Positions 1 to 9,089 of a stretch of 20,796 bases of DNA are shown here, one piece after another (the first letter of the stretch is position 1; each line of letters opens with the position of its first letter). Below the pieces are notes generated by a model. That model was not told the DNA's origin and did not search any database. It was given only the letters and a program-made list of their open reading frames with translations. The position numbers were made by a program, and so were the translations under genes. The stretch lies in contig CAYPNF010000095.1 in NCBI GenBank assembly GCA_964411985.1, forward strand, positions 1 to 20,796, written 5' to 3'. This stretch comes from CAYPNF01 sp964411985. GTDB taxonomy: Bacteria; Verrucomicrobiota; Verrucomicrobiia; Limisphaerales; J093.

Positions 1-849
<849 letters not shown>

Positions 850-850
<1 letters not shown>

Positions 851-880
851 TTGCTTCTTCCTTTATGGAAAGCAATTTTT
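850..880 (+). other. hairpin plus T-run between 23S and 5S
   Basis: Arms ATTGCT (850-855) and AGCAAT (871-876), together with TTCC (858-861) and GGAA (867-870), close around TTTAT. A two-base bulge sits on the left, and a run of five T follows (876-880). The shape is terminator-like, but it lies between two co-oriented rRNA genes. A processing stem or weak attenuator is therefore as likely as true termination. Confidence 0.45.
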
Positions 881-947
881 ACTCACGAAACTGTACCATG
901 TACATCTGTGTGTAGATTTCAGGGAACGAAATGTTCTTTAAAAGTTT

Positions 948-1062
948 TTTGGTGATAATAAAGCAGCGGTCCGACCCGATCCCTTCCCGAACTCGGCCGT
1001 CAAACGCTGTCTTGCCGATGGTAGTGCTTGTATAGCTTGTGCGAGAGTAGGTTGTCGCCATT
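948..1062 (+). rRNA. rrf: 5S ribosomal RNA
   Basis: The standard 5S landmarks appear in order: the CCCGATCCC / CCCGAACTCGG segment, the GCCGATGGTAGT segment and the closing GAGAGTAGGTTGTCGCCA. Helix I pairs GGTGA (951-955) with TCGCC (1055-1059), and T950 pairs with A1060. The length of about 115 nt is normal. It follows the 23S gene by roughly 100 bases in the same direction, as in a typical rRNA operon. The ends are accurate to about 3 bases. Confidence 0.93.
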
Positions 1063-1069
1063 CTTTCTT

Positions 1070-1099
1070 AAAAGCCGAAGATGAACTCTTCGGCTTTTT
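1070..1099 (+). terminator. intrinsic terminator of the rRNA operon
   Basis: A perfect stem AAGCCGAAGA (1072-1081) / TCTTCGGCTT (1087-1096) with a five-base loop is followed by more T residues. It sits directly after the 5S gene, where the rRNA operon should end. The A-run on the left could also let it act weakly on the opposite strand. Confidence 0.88.
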
Positions 1100-1130
1100 G
1101 CTTTTGGAGATAGCAGAGTCGTCCTACGAC

Positions 1131-1161
1131 AAAAGAAAACCCGCCCGGATTAGGGGCGGGC
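1131..1161 (-). terminator. intrinsic terminator of ilvD
   Basis: A GC-rich stem CCCGCCC (1140-1146) / GGGCGGG (1154-1160) is followed, read on the minus strand, by TTTTCTTTT (1131-1139). It lies 25 bases beyond the ilvD stop codon. It stands back to back with the rRNA terminator, so the two convergent units are insulated from each other. Confidence 0.85.
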
Positions 1162-1185
1162 TCGTCTGTTGTGAAAACGAATCAG

Positions 1186-3498
1186 CTACTGGAGGATTCC
1201 ACCTTGGCTGGCATTAGTGACGAGTCGTTGATACCTTCCGAGCCAACCGGTGAAAGACTGCGCGGCTGGGCGGACCATTTCGCGTCTTCGCCCCAGTTCG
1301 GCTTCGTCCACGAGGATATCCATGCGGCGGTTCGGAAAATCGATCCGGATTCTGTCTCCGGGGAGGAGCAGAGCGATGGGGCCTCCTTCAGCGGCTTCTG
1401 GGGAAACGTGCCCAATACAGGCGCCTGCGGTTCCGCCGGAGAAACGTCCGTCTGTGATCAGCGCTACCTTGTCCCCAAGCCCCATGCCAACGATGTAACT
1501 GGTGGGGGATAGCATTTCTTGCATTCCGGGGCCTCCTCTCGGGCCCTCGTTGCGAATGATGACGACGTCCCCTGGCTTCACCTTTCCTGCGAGAATGCCA
1601 GCGCATGCGTCATCCTGGCTTTCGAAGATCACTGCAGGCCCCTCAAAGATGAATCCGGGTCCGCAGTATTTCTTGAAACCTTCGCTGATGCCTGCCGTTT
1701 TGACCACGGAACCTTCCGGGGCCAGCTGGCCGTAGAGCACTGCCAGACCGCCATCCGGTGAGTGGGCTGTTCCCTTCGTACGAATGCAATCCTTGGAGTC
1801 GAACAGGAATGCCGAGTCGTAGGGCATGAGAGCGGCGGATTGAGCCTCGGCAAGAGTGGTTGACCTAGAGTCGTAGTACGCTCGATGGGGCAAGGTTTTG
1901 GCGTAGCGGGAGACGCGAAGGAGTCGAACGGGGGTTCTCGCTTGAGAGCGGGCGTATTGCCAAAAGATAAGGATGGGGGTGCCCCCAAGAGACCCTAACT
2001 CGGCACGCACCAAGCCTTTGGCTTCGGCGAGCCAGGTTCGAGTGTTTTCCTCAATCGCGTTGGTTCCCTGGCAAAGGAGTTCGGGAGTGGCTTGGAACTC
2101 CGCATTGGGAGAGAAACAGTTGGCGAAAACGGTGGCGTCCCCGACGTTCCAAGCTGCGGCGATTCTCCAGAGGGCGATCGTCCGTTCATCGCCTGGGTGA
2201 AACGCCATGGGTTTCGGCGCTAAGTTCCCTCCGGCAGTGATGGTGGCCGGACCCATTTTGTCAGTGGGGTCGAGGACGAGCGCCGAGGCGCCGGAGATTC
2301 GGACGGCCTTGGCGAGAGGGGAGCAGGTGAGCGATCGGGCGTCCCACTCGGCAATATTCTCACCGAGTGTTCTTCCGGTGACCGTTACGCAGGAGGGATC
2401 GAGTATCCGCTCTTGGGATCCTTGTTCCTGCGATTGAACGTCGATGCGGTGTAATTCTCCAAGGATGGTGTGGATACCCCCGGCGCGATGCACGTCCTGG
2501 ACGTGGTAGTCAGAGGAAGGCGACACCTTGGCCAGGCAGGGCACACGCCGAGAGATCGCATCGATGCGGGCGATATCGTAGTCGATACCGGCTTCGCGGG
2601 CGATGGCGAGGGTGTGGAGGACGGTATTGGTGGATCCTCCCATGGCGACATCGAGTGCCAGTGCGTTGTCGAAGGCGGCGAGGGTTGCGATGTCACGAGG
2701 TTTGATGTCCTTATCCACCAGTTCCAAGATCTGTCTGGCGGCCCATCGGTAGAGGGCTTCACGCTCCTTGGAAACGGCGAGCACGGTGCCGTTGCCTGGG
2801 AGGGCCATTCCGAGGGCCTCACAGAGGCAATTCATGGAGTTGGCGGTGAACATACCAGAGCAGGAACCACAAGTGGGGCAGGCGGTTTTTTCCAGTTTGT
2901 CCAAGTCCGCCGCGGAAATCTTGCCGGTCTGCAGTTCGGCGACACCCTTGAAAACAGTGATCAGGTCTGACTTTTTCGCCGCCGGCTGAAGGTGGGGCGC
3001 CAAGTCGGTGTCGGAAGTTGCCTGTTCAGCGATGCCAGCCGCCATGGGACCACCGCTGACAAAGATGGTGGGAATATTGACGCGCATCGCAGCCATCAAC
3101 ATGCCCGGCACGATTTTGTCGCAGTTGGGGATGCAGACCATGCCATCGAAGCAATGGGCCTTGACCATGGTTTCGACGCAATCCGCGATGAGTTCCCGGG
3201 ACGGAAGAGAGTATTTCATACCCGCGTGTCCCATGGCGATCCCGTCGTCGACCCCGATCGTATTGAAGATGAAAGGGACTCCGCCTGCTTCCCGCACAAG
3301 CCGTTTGACGAGGAGGCCAACTTCATTGAGATGGGCGTGTCCGGGTATGACGTCTGTGTAGCTGTTGCAGATCGCGATGAAAGGCTTGTTAAAGTCCTCG
3401 TCCGAGTGGATCGAGCCAGTGGCGCGCAACAAACTGCGGTGAGGGGCACGCTCGTGCCCTTTCTTAACGGTATCCGAGCGCATGGGGCGTTGGTTCAT
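1186..3498 (-). CDS. ilvD: dihydroxy-acid dehydratase with large internal insertion
   Basis: This is dihydroxy-acid dehydratase, the third step of valine/isoleucine synthesis: 2,3-dihydroxy-acid to 2-keto-acid in the cytoplasm, with an Fe-S cluster and Mg. The start MNQRPMRSDTVKKGHERAP matches the family. A start at residue 6 is also possible. Cluster and metal motifs are intact: IAICNSYTD (Cys44), IPNCDK (Cys126, Lys128) and GSCSGMFTANSM (Cys213). The C-terminal half resumes at GGLAVLYGQLAPEGSVVKTAG (about 583-603) and ends normally with GRFSGGTAG. The protein has 770 residues, while the family is usually about 560-620. The excess is an in-frame block at about residues 391-569, placed between the TVTGRTLGENI segment and GGLAVLYG. 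Most of it reads as an NTF2/SnoaL-like domain. Both flanks keep frame and key residues, so activity is plausible. The terminator lies at 1131-1161. Confidence 0.96.
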   Translation of the reverse strand: MNQRPMRSDTVKKGHERAPHRSLLRATGSIHSDEDFNKPFIAICNSYTDVIPGHAHLNEVGLLVKRLVREAGGVPFIFNTIGVDDGIAMGHAGMKYSLPSRELIADCVETMVKAHCFDGMVCIPNCDKIVPGMLMAAMRVNIPTIFVSGGPMAAGIAEQATSDTDLAPHLQPAAKKSDLITVFKGVAELQTGKISAADLDKLEKTACPTCGSCSGMFTANSMNCLCEALGMALPGNGTVLAVSKEREALYRWAARQILELVDKDIKPRDIATLAAFDNALALDVAMGGSTNTVLHTLAIAREAGIDYDIARIDAISRRVPCLAKVSPSSDYHVQDVHRAGGIHTILGELHRIDVQSQEQGSQERILDPSCVTVTGRTLGENIAEWDARSLTCSPLAKAVRISGASALVLDPTDKMGPATITAGGNLAPKPMAFHPGDERTIALWRIAAAWNVGDATVFANCFSPNAEFQATPELLCQGTNAIEENTRTWLAEAKGLVRAELGSLGGTPILIFWQYARSQARTPVRLLRVSRYAKTLPHRAYYDSRSTTLAEAQSAALMPYDSAFLFDSKDCIRTKGTAHSPDGGLAVLYGQLAPEGSVVKTAGISEGFKKYCGPGFIFEGPAVIFESQDDACAGILAGKVKPGDVVIIRNEGPRGGPGMQEMLSPTSYIVGMGLGDKVALITDGRFSGGTAGACIGHVSPEAAEGGPIALLLPGDRIRIDFPNRRMDILVDEAELGRRREMVRPAAQSFTGWLGRYQRLVTNASQGGILQ
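1834..2190 (-). other. NTF2/SnoaL-like domain inserted in IlvD
   Basis: IlvD residues about 437-555 do not belong to the dehydratase fold. Landmarks resemble small SnoaL-like alpha+beta barrels: an opening helix IALWRIAAAWNVGDATVFAN, then CFSPNAEFQATPE, a strand VRAELGSLGGTPILIFW, and the end AYYDSRSTTLAEAQ. The SnoaL-like tails of some ECF sigma factors look similar. The stretch just before it (about 391-436) and after it (about 556-569) is linker that I cannot assign. The domain call is pattern recognition only. Confidence 0.6.
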
Positions 3499-3520
3499 AT
3501 TCGATGTTGGTTTGAGTTAC

Positions 3521-3580
3521 TCGATTCAACGAGCGGTGTTGATCTCTGTCGTGCGAAGGTAAGGGTTTTGGTTGAATCAA
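3521..3580. repeat. inverted repeat upstream of ilvD
   Basis: TCGATTCAAC (3521-3530) and GTTGAATCAA (3571-3580) are inverted copies with one mismatch, 40 bases apart. They fall in the 87-base gap between the ilvD start and the S46 peptidase stop. They could form a long-range hairpin in a read-through transcript, or be chance. Confidence 0.35.
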
Positions 3581-3585
3581 GGTGG

Positions 3586-5697
3586 CTACTTTCGTTTGAG
3601 TTGCCGTTTCCCCTGCAGTTCATCCGCCAGCCAGTTGGCTTGGTAGATCTTGCGCAGTGATTCCAAGATTCCTTGGGAGTGGACTGCGACGGCACGTGCT
3701 TCCTTGTCGCTGTAGGCAAAGTCCAGAACCAGCGATGGGAGGTTGCCGTCGAAAATGATGCCTACCAGTTCTCCGTGGCGGTTCACGACCGGGCTGCCGG
3801 AATTGCCGCCGATGATGTCGGCGGTGGAGATGAAGTTAAAAGGGGTGGCGAGGTTGAGTTTCGGTTTTCTTTCCACCCATCGAGCTGGAAGGTCAAAGGG
3901 AACCCGCCCCTTTTGTTCTGCCCACCGGTCGTAGAGTCCCGCAAAGGTGGTTTGATGTGGGATTCGTACCCCATTTGCATCATAGCCTTTTACGATCCCC
4001 GGAGAGAGGCGCAAAGTGAAGGTGGCATCCGGATAGGAGTCGGTCCCTTCGGTTGCGAAACGGACTTCGGCGATGCGGGAGTGGGCTTGCTTGAGGATTT
4101 CGTCCTGGGTTTCCAAGGTCTTCCGGAGGGCGCGGGACTCAGGATCAATGAGTCGGGCCAGCCGAATCATCGAGTCTGAGCTATCCCGGATGGCGGTGGG
4201 AGCGCCTTGGTAGAGGCGTTTGCGTTCAGCCACGTCCAGAAGGCTTGTTTCCCGGACGAGTTCTGAGGCTCGCTCTTGCGGGGATTTTCCAGCGAGGATT
4301 GAGGTGACAAGGGGATCTGAATACCCCAGAGACTCCGCCAGGAAGGTCAGAGAATGGGCGAGTTTGGCTTGCTCGTAGTCGGGATAGATCGGCTTGGGGG
4401 AGAAGAGTTGGAGCTCAAGGGAGGTTTTAGACGACTCCCGGAATTCGGGGAGTCGGTCGCCGTTGGGCTTCGAGCTTTCCGCTTCGTAGCGGACCAGGGT
4501 TTTCGCGACTCCGAATAGGTCGGACCAAAAACCCCATCCTGCCTCGAGCATGGCATGGCGCCGGGCCTCTCTGGCCACCACTTTCCTGGCTTCGGCAATC
4601 TGGTCCCATGCATTCGTAGCGGCGGAAAATTTCGAATCATTTCGAGCGGCCTCCTTAAGCCTATTCTCCTGTAGTATTTTAGCCTTGAGGAAGGTCGGAT
4701 CCAGGAGGCCTGCCAAGCCACCTTCGCGGGCCTTGCGCCCGTTTTGAATTCCCATCAGGTCGTTCTTTGCTTTCCTCTGGTTTTCCGCGCTCCTCGAACC
4801 CCAGGCTGTCAGCATGGATTCGCAGCGGTAAAGGCGGGCCAACTGCATCGGAAAGGTGACGTCCCGCAAATACTCGAGCTCGGCCATTGTCAGAAGCCGG
4901 TCGGTTCGACCGGGGTGTCCGGAGACGAAGATCAAGTCATTCTCTTGGGGCCCCGTCTTGCTCCACGTCAGATAATCCTGGATCTTCGCGGGGCGGCCGT
5001 TCTCATAGGCGCGGAAGAAACAGATATCCAAGTTGAATCTCGGGTATTCGAAGTTGTCGGGGTCGCCCCCAAAGAAGGCAATCTGCTCCTCGGGTGCGAA
5101 GACGAGGCGTACGTCGGTGTATCGCTTATAGCGGTAGAGGTGGTATTTGGCTCCCTGGTAGAGCGTGACGACGTCGCTGCGGAGACCGGTGGTCTTGAGG
5201 GACAGTTCCTCGATTTTGGCGATGGTGGCCCGCCTGGCTTGGAAGGCCGTTTCGGGCGAACTTCCTCGCTCAACGGAGCCTTCCACTCTTTCCGTGACGT
5301 CCTCGATATCCTGCAGAACGTTCAGTTCCAGATCGCGGCAAGGGAGTTCTTGAGCCGGTATCTTTGCTTGGAAACCGTCGCGCACGTAGTTGTGCTGGCT
5401 ATTGCTGAGTTTCTGGATCGCACCTCGGCCCACGTGGTGATTGGACATGATCAGACCGTCCTCGGAGACGAAAGACGCCGACCCGCCGCTGTTAAACCTG
5501 ACGGAGGCTTTTTGGAGGTGGAGCAGCCAGGGATCGGACACCTCGAATTGATGCTTCTCCCGGAGATAAGTGCGAGGAGGGTTGGAGAAGAGCCACATGC
5601 CTTCGTCGCCAACACTTGGCAGCAAAGAGGAGAGGATGAAGCAGCCACCCGTGGCTATGGCGATCAGGTTGCGGATCCGATTTGTTTTCGCGGTCAT
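3586..5697 (-). CDS. S46 family peptidase (dipeptidyl-peptidase 7/11 type)
   Basis: This is a periplasmic serine peptidase of family S46, which in characterised members removes dipeptides from protein N-termini. The chosen start (MTAKTNR, ATG at 5697) gives 703 residues, the usual family length. It puts a hydrophobic signal sequence at about residues 9-27 and the mature segment DEGMWLF after it. Catalytic elements are present: SNHHVGRGAI with the His pair at 87/88, the FGGDPDNFEYPRF segment expected near the acidic residue, and GGNSGSPVVN with the nucleophile at about Ser633. FDGN, typical of the family, follows. A frame extending 16 codons upstream has no signal-peptide logic and was not used. 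P1 specificity (acidic or hydrophobic) cannot be decided by eye. The gene lies 87 bases before ilvD, same strand, and probably serves peptide catabolism. Confidence 0.93.
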   Translation of the reverse strand: MTAKTNRIRNLIAIATGGCFILSSLLPSVGDEGMWLFSNPPRTYLREKHQFEVSDPWLLHLQKASVRFNSGGSASFVSEDGLIMSNHHVGRGAIQKLSNSQHNYVRDGFQAKIPAQELPCRDLELNVLQDIEDVTERVEGSVERGSSPETAFQARRATIAKIEELSLKTTGLRSDVVTLYQGAKYHLYRYKRYTDVRLVFAPEEQIAFFGGDPDNFEYPRFNLDICFFRAYENGRPAKIQDYLTWSKTGPQENDLIFVSGHPGRTDRLLTMAELEYLRDVTFPMQLARLYRCESMLTAWGSRSAENQRKAKNDLMGIQNGRKAREGGLAGLLDPTFLKAKILQENRLKEAARNDSKFSAATNAWDQIAEARKVVAREARRHAMLEAGWGFWSDLFGVAKTLVRYEAESSKPNGDRLPEFRESSKTSLELQLFSPKPIYPDYEQAKLAHSLTFLAESLGYSDPLVTSILAGKSPQERASELVRETSLLDVAERKRLYQGAPTAIRDSSDSMIRLARLIDPESRALRKTLETQDEILKQAHSRIAEVRFATEGTDSYPDATFTLRLSPGIVKGYDANGVRIPHQTTFAGLYDRWAEQKGRVPFDLPARWVERKPKLNLATPFNFISTADIIGGNSGSPVVNRHGELVGIIFDGNLPSLVLDFAYSDKEARAVAVHSQGILESLRKIYQANWLADELQGKRQLKRK

Positions 5698-5817
5698 CAC
5701 AATTGTGCAGTACACACCTCGGCTCACCGGGCAAGAGAGCTGCAAGGGCGCCCTGAGCTATTACCTTGGGGTGCAGGGCAGCGAAATTCAAACTCCAAAA
5801 CGGAGACTGACCCAGGC

Positions 5818-6534
5818 TCACCAGCCCAACCATTTCGCGAAAGCGATGGCGTAGAGCAGGGAGGGTAGGTAATCGGCAAATTCAATTTTCTTCAGTTCCA
5901 AGGCTACAAGCGAAACAGTGAACACCATCAAGCCTAGCACGGCAAACCACGGATCCACGAAGTTGTTTGCCTCTGCCCAGGGGCGGACTGCCCTGGCGCA
6001 GAGAGTGAGAGTGCCTTGGAGAACCAAGACGGGGATCGCGCTCAAACCCGCACCCCAGCCCAAAGTCCTGGCGAAGGACATCGATGCCAGCCCGTCCATA
6101 GCGGCCTTCACAGCAAGGGCCCGAAAATCGCCCCCTAACCCCTCAGCCAGGCAGCCTGGGACGGTAAGGGGACTGAGACAAAAGAAGATACAACAGGTCT
6201 TAAAGGCTGAACCAAACCGCTGCTTCGGATCCACAGGGCCGGTGAGGGTAAGCTTGGCTTGGCGTCCGAGGAGACTGAGCCGGTGCTGGAGACCGAGGAG
6301 ATGACCGGTAAGTTTGCCCAAAGACAGCGAGAGGATCGTTAGTCCTAACTGCTTCATTACCAATGAAAAAGACCCATGAAAACCAGACCATGTCATGCTG
6401 AGACCGGAGTAGACCAGCATCACGGCGATGAGAATTCTCATCCGGCGGAGCGCGAGCGTACTTGGCTCGGCCAGTCTGCTGGCGACCAAGCTACCTACCA
6501 CGATGGATCCGGCATTCAGAATTGCGCCAACCAC
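5818..6534 (-). CDS. DUF554 family membrane protein
   Basis: This integral membrane protein of the DUF554 (YdfK-like) family has 238 residues and no established biochemical role. The frame is open much further upstream, but that part is low-complexity and runs into a tRNA promoter region. I chose the GTG at 6534, which gives VGAILNAGSIVVGSLVASRL, the usual start of the family, with AGGGT about nine bases upstream. About six hydrophobic segments follow, including one at ILIAVMLVYSGLSM and one near AVLGLMVFTVSLVALEL. The family motif region around GPVDPKQRF, LKTCC-like Cys residues and KAAMDGLASMSFA is visible. The stop is 120 bases before the S46 peptidase start, same strand. The two could share a transcript, though nothing links their functions. 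Confidence 0.85.
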   Translation of the reverse strand: MVGAILNAGSIVVGSLVASRLAEPSTLALRRMRILIAVMLVYSGLSMTWSGFHGSFSLVMKQLGLTILSLSLGKLTGHLLGLQHRLSLLGRQAKLTLTGPVDPKQRFGSAFKTCCIFFCLSPLTVPGCLAEGLGGDFRALAVKAAMDGLASMSFARTLGWGAGLSAIPVLVLQGTLTLCARAVRPWAEANNFVDPWFAVLGLMVFTVSLVALELKKIEFADYLPSLLYAIAFAKWLGW

Positions 6535-6780
6535 GTTCGCTACCCTAGGGCAGGACCTCGGATCGGCCAAGGCAAGTTTTCTGCCGGGATCCCAGCCGGG
6601 TAGAATGGGGAGAACTCGGAGCGCGCTCCTGGGAGAGGATGAAGCTCGCCTGTGCAATGCATTGGGCAGCAAAGGATAACCAGCTTTGGCCGTTTGAATT
6701 CGAACCTCGGGAGGTGAACGCCCAAAAATCTTCATTGCTTTTGGGTTGGCTGCACGGCATTTTGTCACCCGCTCAATTGT

Positions 6781-6858
6781 CGGGGCGTAGCGTAGCCTGG
6801 CTAGCGCGCTTGTTTCGGGTACAAGAGGTCGTGAGTTCAAATCTCACCGCCCCGACCA
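6781..6858 (+). tRNA. tRNA-Pro (anticodon CGG)
   Basis: A full cloverleaf can be drawn. The acceptor CGGGGCG pairs with CGCCCCG. The D arm is GCGT/GCGC. The anticodon stem CTTGT/ACAAG encloses the loop TTCGGGT, giving anticodon CGG (Pro, reads CCG). The T arm is GTGAG TTCAAAT CTCAC. The discriminator is A and the CCA is encoded (6856-6858). The length is 78 nt. It is divergent from the DUF554 gene and about 100 bases ahead of the coiled-coil gene. No direct repeat of its 3' end was spotted nearby, so there is no sign that it served as an integration site here. Confidence 0.96.
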
Positions 6859-6960
6859 TTTTTCTCCATTTCCTCCCTCCTTTACATCTTGTCGGAGAAT
6901 TGCAAAGATCGCTTGCGTTTGTCGCTGGCTGTGTCGGCGCGACGAGATTGACGATCCAAA

Positions 6961-7521
6961 ATGAACAAGCATCTTGCGAACCTGTTGTTGGTCTTTTCAG
7001 TGGCTCTTTGCGGTCTTTGCACGTACCAATGGGTGCGGGAAGGCAGACTCTACGTGAAGATCAATGCGATGAACGACGATCTTTACAAGAAGAAGGATAC
7101 CATCCAGAGCTTGGAAGGCACAATCAAACACCATGAAACGGAGATTCGCCGTTTGGATGGTATTCGCAATGATCTGAATGCGACCATTGCCACCAACAAG
7201 CAGGAGTTGCTTGCGATGTCGAAGTACACCGACAAGTTGGAGAAGGACGTAGAGAACAAGACCGTCCAGATTGGCAACTACAAAGCCGCGATTGCCGACG
7301 CGAACGACAAGATCCTGAAGCAGAACGAGGACGTTAAGAAACTCAACGAAATGGTCAAGACGGTGGCCCAGCAGCGGGACGATAAGGTCGCCGAGTTGAA
7401 CAAGATGATCGAGCAGTACAACAAGGTGGTGACGGATTTCAATGCTTTCCAGGAGCAGGTGAAGCAGGCGCACGAAGCGGCTGCTGCCGCTGCTGCAGCG
7501 CAGGATCAGAAAAAGAAATAG
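6961..7521 (+). CDS. membrane-anchored coiled-coil protein, function unknown
   Basis: I do not recognise a named family. The 186-residue product begins with a single hydrophobic segment (about residues 5-22, LANLLLVFSVALCGLCTYQW) that can act as a signal anchor or uncleaved signal. Nearly all the rest is a charged heptad-rich coiled coil (about 30-165), with phrases such as LEKDVENKTVQIGNY and VAELNKMIEQYNKVV. It ends in an alanine run and a lysine tail (QDQKKK). No catalytic motif is visible. The likely place is the periplasmic face of the inner membrane, as a spacer or scaffold. It precedes the cysteine-desulfurase-like gene by 77 bases on the same strand. Codon use looks like that of its neighbours. 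Confidence 0.8.
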   Translation: MNKHLANLLLVFSVALCGLCTYQWVREGRLYVKINAMNDDLYKKKDTIQSLEGTIKHHETEIRRLDGIRNDLNATIATNKQELLAMSKYTDKLEKDVENKTVQIGNYKAAIADANDKILKQNEDVKKLNEMVKTVAQQRDDKVAELNKMIEQYNKVVTDFNAFQEQVKQAHEAAAAAAAAQDQKKK

Positions 7522-7598
7522 GCGATCGAGGCGATCCCAGGACAAGGGGAAGGCGCATCTTGGGTCGACCCGCAGGTCGGGAAAATGCCGCCCATCTG

Positions 7599-8816
7599 AT
7601 GCACCGAGTCTACTTGGACCACTTGGCCGGCACACCGGTTCTTCCCGAGGTTTTCGAGGCCATGCGGCCGTACTTTTCGGAGGCCTTTGGCAATCCCTCT
7701 TCCCTCCATCAGCATGGCCTTCTCGCCCGGGATGCCGTGAGCAGGGCTCGTGCTCAGTTTGCCGGTCTATTGAATGCGGAGTCGGAGGACGAGATTCTCT
7801 TTACGTCCTGCGGGACGGAGGCTGCCAATCTAGCGGTGAAGGGAGTGGCGTATGCGAATCAGCGTCGCGGCAACCACATCGTGGTGAGCGCCATCGAACA
7901 TCCTTCGATTCTCGGCTCGGTGGAATTTCTTGAGAAACAGGGCTTTGTGGCCACGCGGGTCCCGGTGGATCCCAATGGCTTTGTCGCTCCGGAGGATGTT
8001 CGCGTGGCGATCACGGACAAGACGATCCTAGTTGCAGTGCACTACGCGAACCATGACATCGGCACCATAGAACCGTGCGCCGAGATTGGGCGGATCACGA
8101 CAGAGAAGGGGATCGCCTTTTACGTGGACGCGAATACCAGCGCCGGTTGGTTGCCGATCGATGTTCGAGCGCTTGGGGCGAATCTGGTCAGTTTGTCTCC
8201 ACACCGGTTTTACGGTCCCAAAGGGGTGGGCGTTTTGTACCGCAACCGGCGTGCGCGACTCGTCAGCATCCTGCACGGTGGCGACCAGGAGAACGGGCGA
8301 AGGGCTGGAACGGAGAACGTCGCTGCCATCGTCGGGGCTGGGGTGGCGGCCGAGATAGCCTCCCGAGAGATTCCCGCGCGGATGGCGCACACGCGACGTT
8401 TGCAGCATTTGCTTTGGGACGGGATTCGGTCGGCGGTTCCGTACGTGAAGCTGAGCGGTCCCGAGCCGGGGCCGCAACGGATCAGCACCTCGCTGAGTAT
8501 CAGCACGGAGTTTGTCGAAGGAGAGGGGCAGTTGCTGCTTCTGGACATCCACGGAATCGCCGTGGCCAGTGGCTCCAGCTGTGTCAGCAAAGCGCTCAAA
8601 GTCTCCCATGTTTTGCAGGCGATCGGAGTCGACCGCTCTTTGGCACAGGGGAACCTGATCTTCTCTTTGGGCAAGGACAACACGGAGACCGAGATTCAAC
8701 ACGTGGTGGCGACTTTCGGCAAGGTGGTCAGCCGACTGCGAGAGATGTCACCCAGCTGGGATGAGTTTCAGCGGGGCTTGACCGATTCTGTGGTTCTGCC
8801 TCGCGGGCGGGGTTAG
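7599..8816 (+). CDS. cysteine-desulfurase-like protein lacking the PLP lysine
   Basis: The class V aminotransferase fold of the IscS/NifS group is clear over 405 residues: YLDHLAGTP at the start, FGNPSSLHQHG, TSCGTEAANLAVKG (Thr73), SAIEHPSI (His101), VDANTSAG (Asp177), GGDQENGRRAGTENV and the mobile loop GSSCVSK with Cys328. Active desulfurases carry SxHK, whose lysine forms the Schiff base with PLP. Here the site reads SPHRFYGPKG, with Arg203 (CGG, 8205-8207). The PLP-contacting Gln is also changed (Thr180). The start is the ATG at 7599, because it begins the family-typical MHRVYLDH. A TTG at 7560 would add 13 unlike residues. The gene is followed by mrp after 273 bases. Possible roles are a PLP-free scaffold, sulfur acceptor or regulator. 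Normal desulfurase activity looks unlikely. Confidence 0.88.
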   Translation: MHRVYLDHLAGTPVLPEVFEAMRPYFSEAFGNPSSLHQHGLLARDAVSRARAQFAGLLNAESEDEILFTSCGTEAANLAVKGVAYANQRRGNHIVVSAIEHPSILGSVEFLEKQGFVATRVPVDPNGFVAPEDVRVAITDKTILVAVHYANHDIGTIEPCAEIGRITTEKGIAFYVDANTSAGWLPIDVRALGANLVSLSPHRFYGPKGVGVLYRNRRARLVSILHGGDQENGRRAGTENVAAIVGAGVAAEIASREIPARMAHTRRLQHLLWDGIRSAVPYVKLSGPEPGPQRISTSLSISTEFVEGEGQLLLLDIHGIAVASGSSCVSKALKVSHVLQAIGVDRSLAQGNLIFSLGKDNTETEIQHVVATFGKVVSRLREMSPSWDEFQRGLTDSVVLPRGRG

Positions 8817-9089
8817 CCTTCTGCGAAACCTACGAGCTTGCCGTAACCAACTCCACGCCAATTCTAACTACACCGGGGCATTTCCGGGACGATTTTGGAG
8901 TCGCTCACTTCCAACCTCTCCACACCAAACCTTTATCGAAGTCTTAATCGAAGCCCTCGTCGTTCTCTGTCAAAACAACGATCAGAATCTCCCCTCGCCA
9001 GTAACCGCCCCACCCAGACTCCGGATCCCTCTTTATGAACGTGAGGTGGGGGTTGAACTCCTTGGCGTTTGGGCTACCATTGAGATCAC

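Noticed and set aside
1792..2328. IlvD insertion as a frameshift or assembly error
   Set aside because: The reading frame is unbroken on both sides, flanking motifs are intact and the insert itself looks like a real folded domain; an error is less likely, though reads should confirm.
4744..5868. 374-codon plus-strand open frame opposite the S46 peptidase
   Set aside because: It is antisense to a well-recognised peptidase with intact catalytic motifs, has no recognisable domain, and arises from GC-rich codon bias.
6535..6840. Upstream extension of the DUF554 reading frame
   Set aside because: It would run across the tRNA-Pro gene, shows no family similarity, and the GTG at 6534 has a ribosome site and the family start.
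6781..6858. tRNA-Pro as attachment site of a genomic island holding the ars genes
   Set aside because: No integrase and no direct repeat of the tRNA 3' end was seen, and housekeeping genes lie between it and the ars cluster.
7479..7521. Alanine run in the coiled-coil protein as a repeat element
   Set aside because: It is a short coding homopolymer-like tail (mixed GCN codons), not a DNA repeat.
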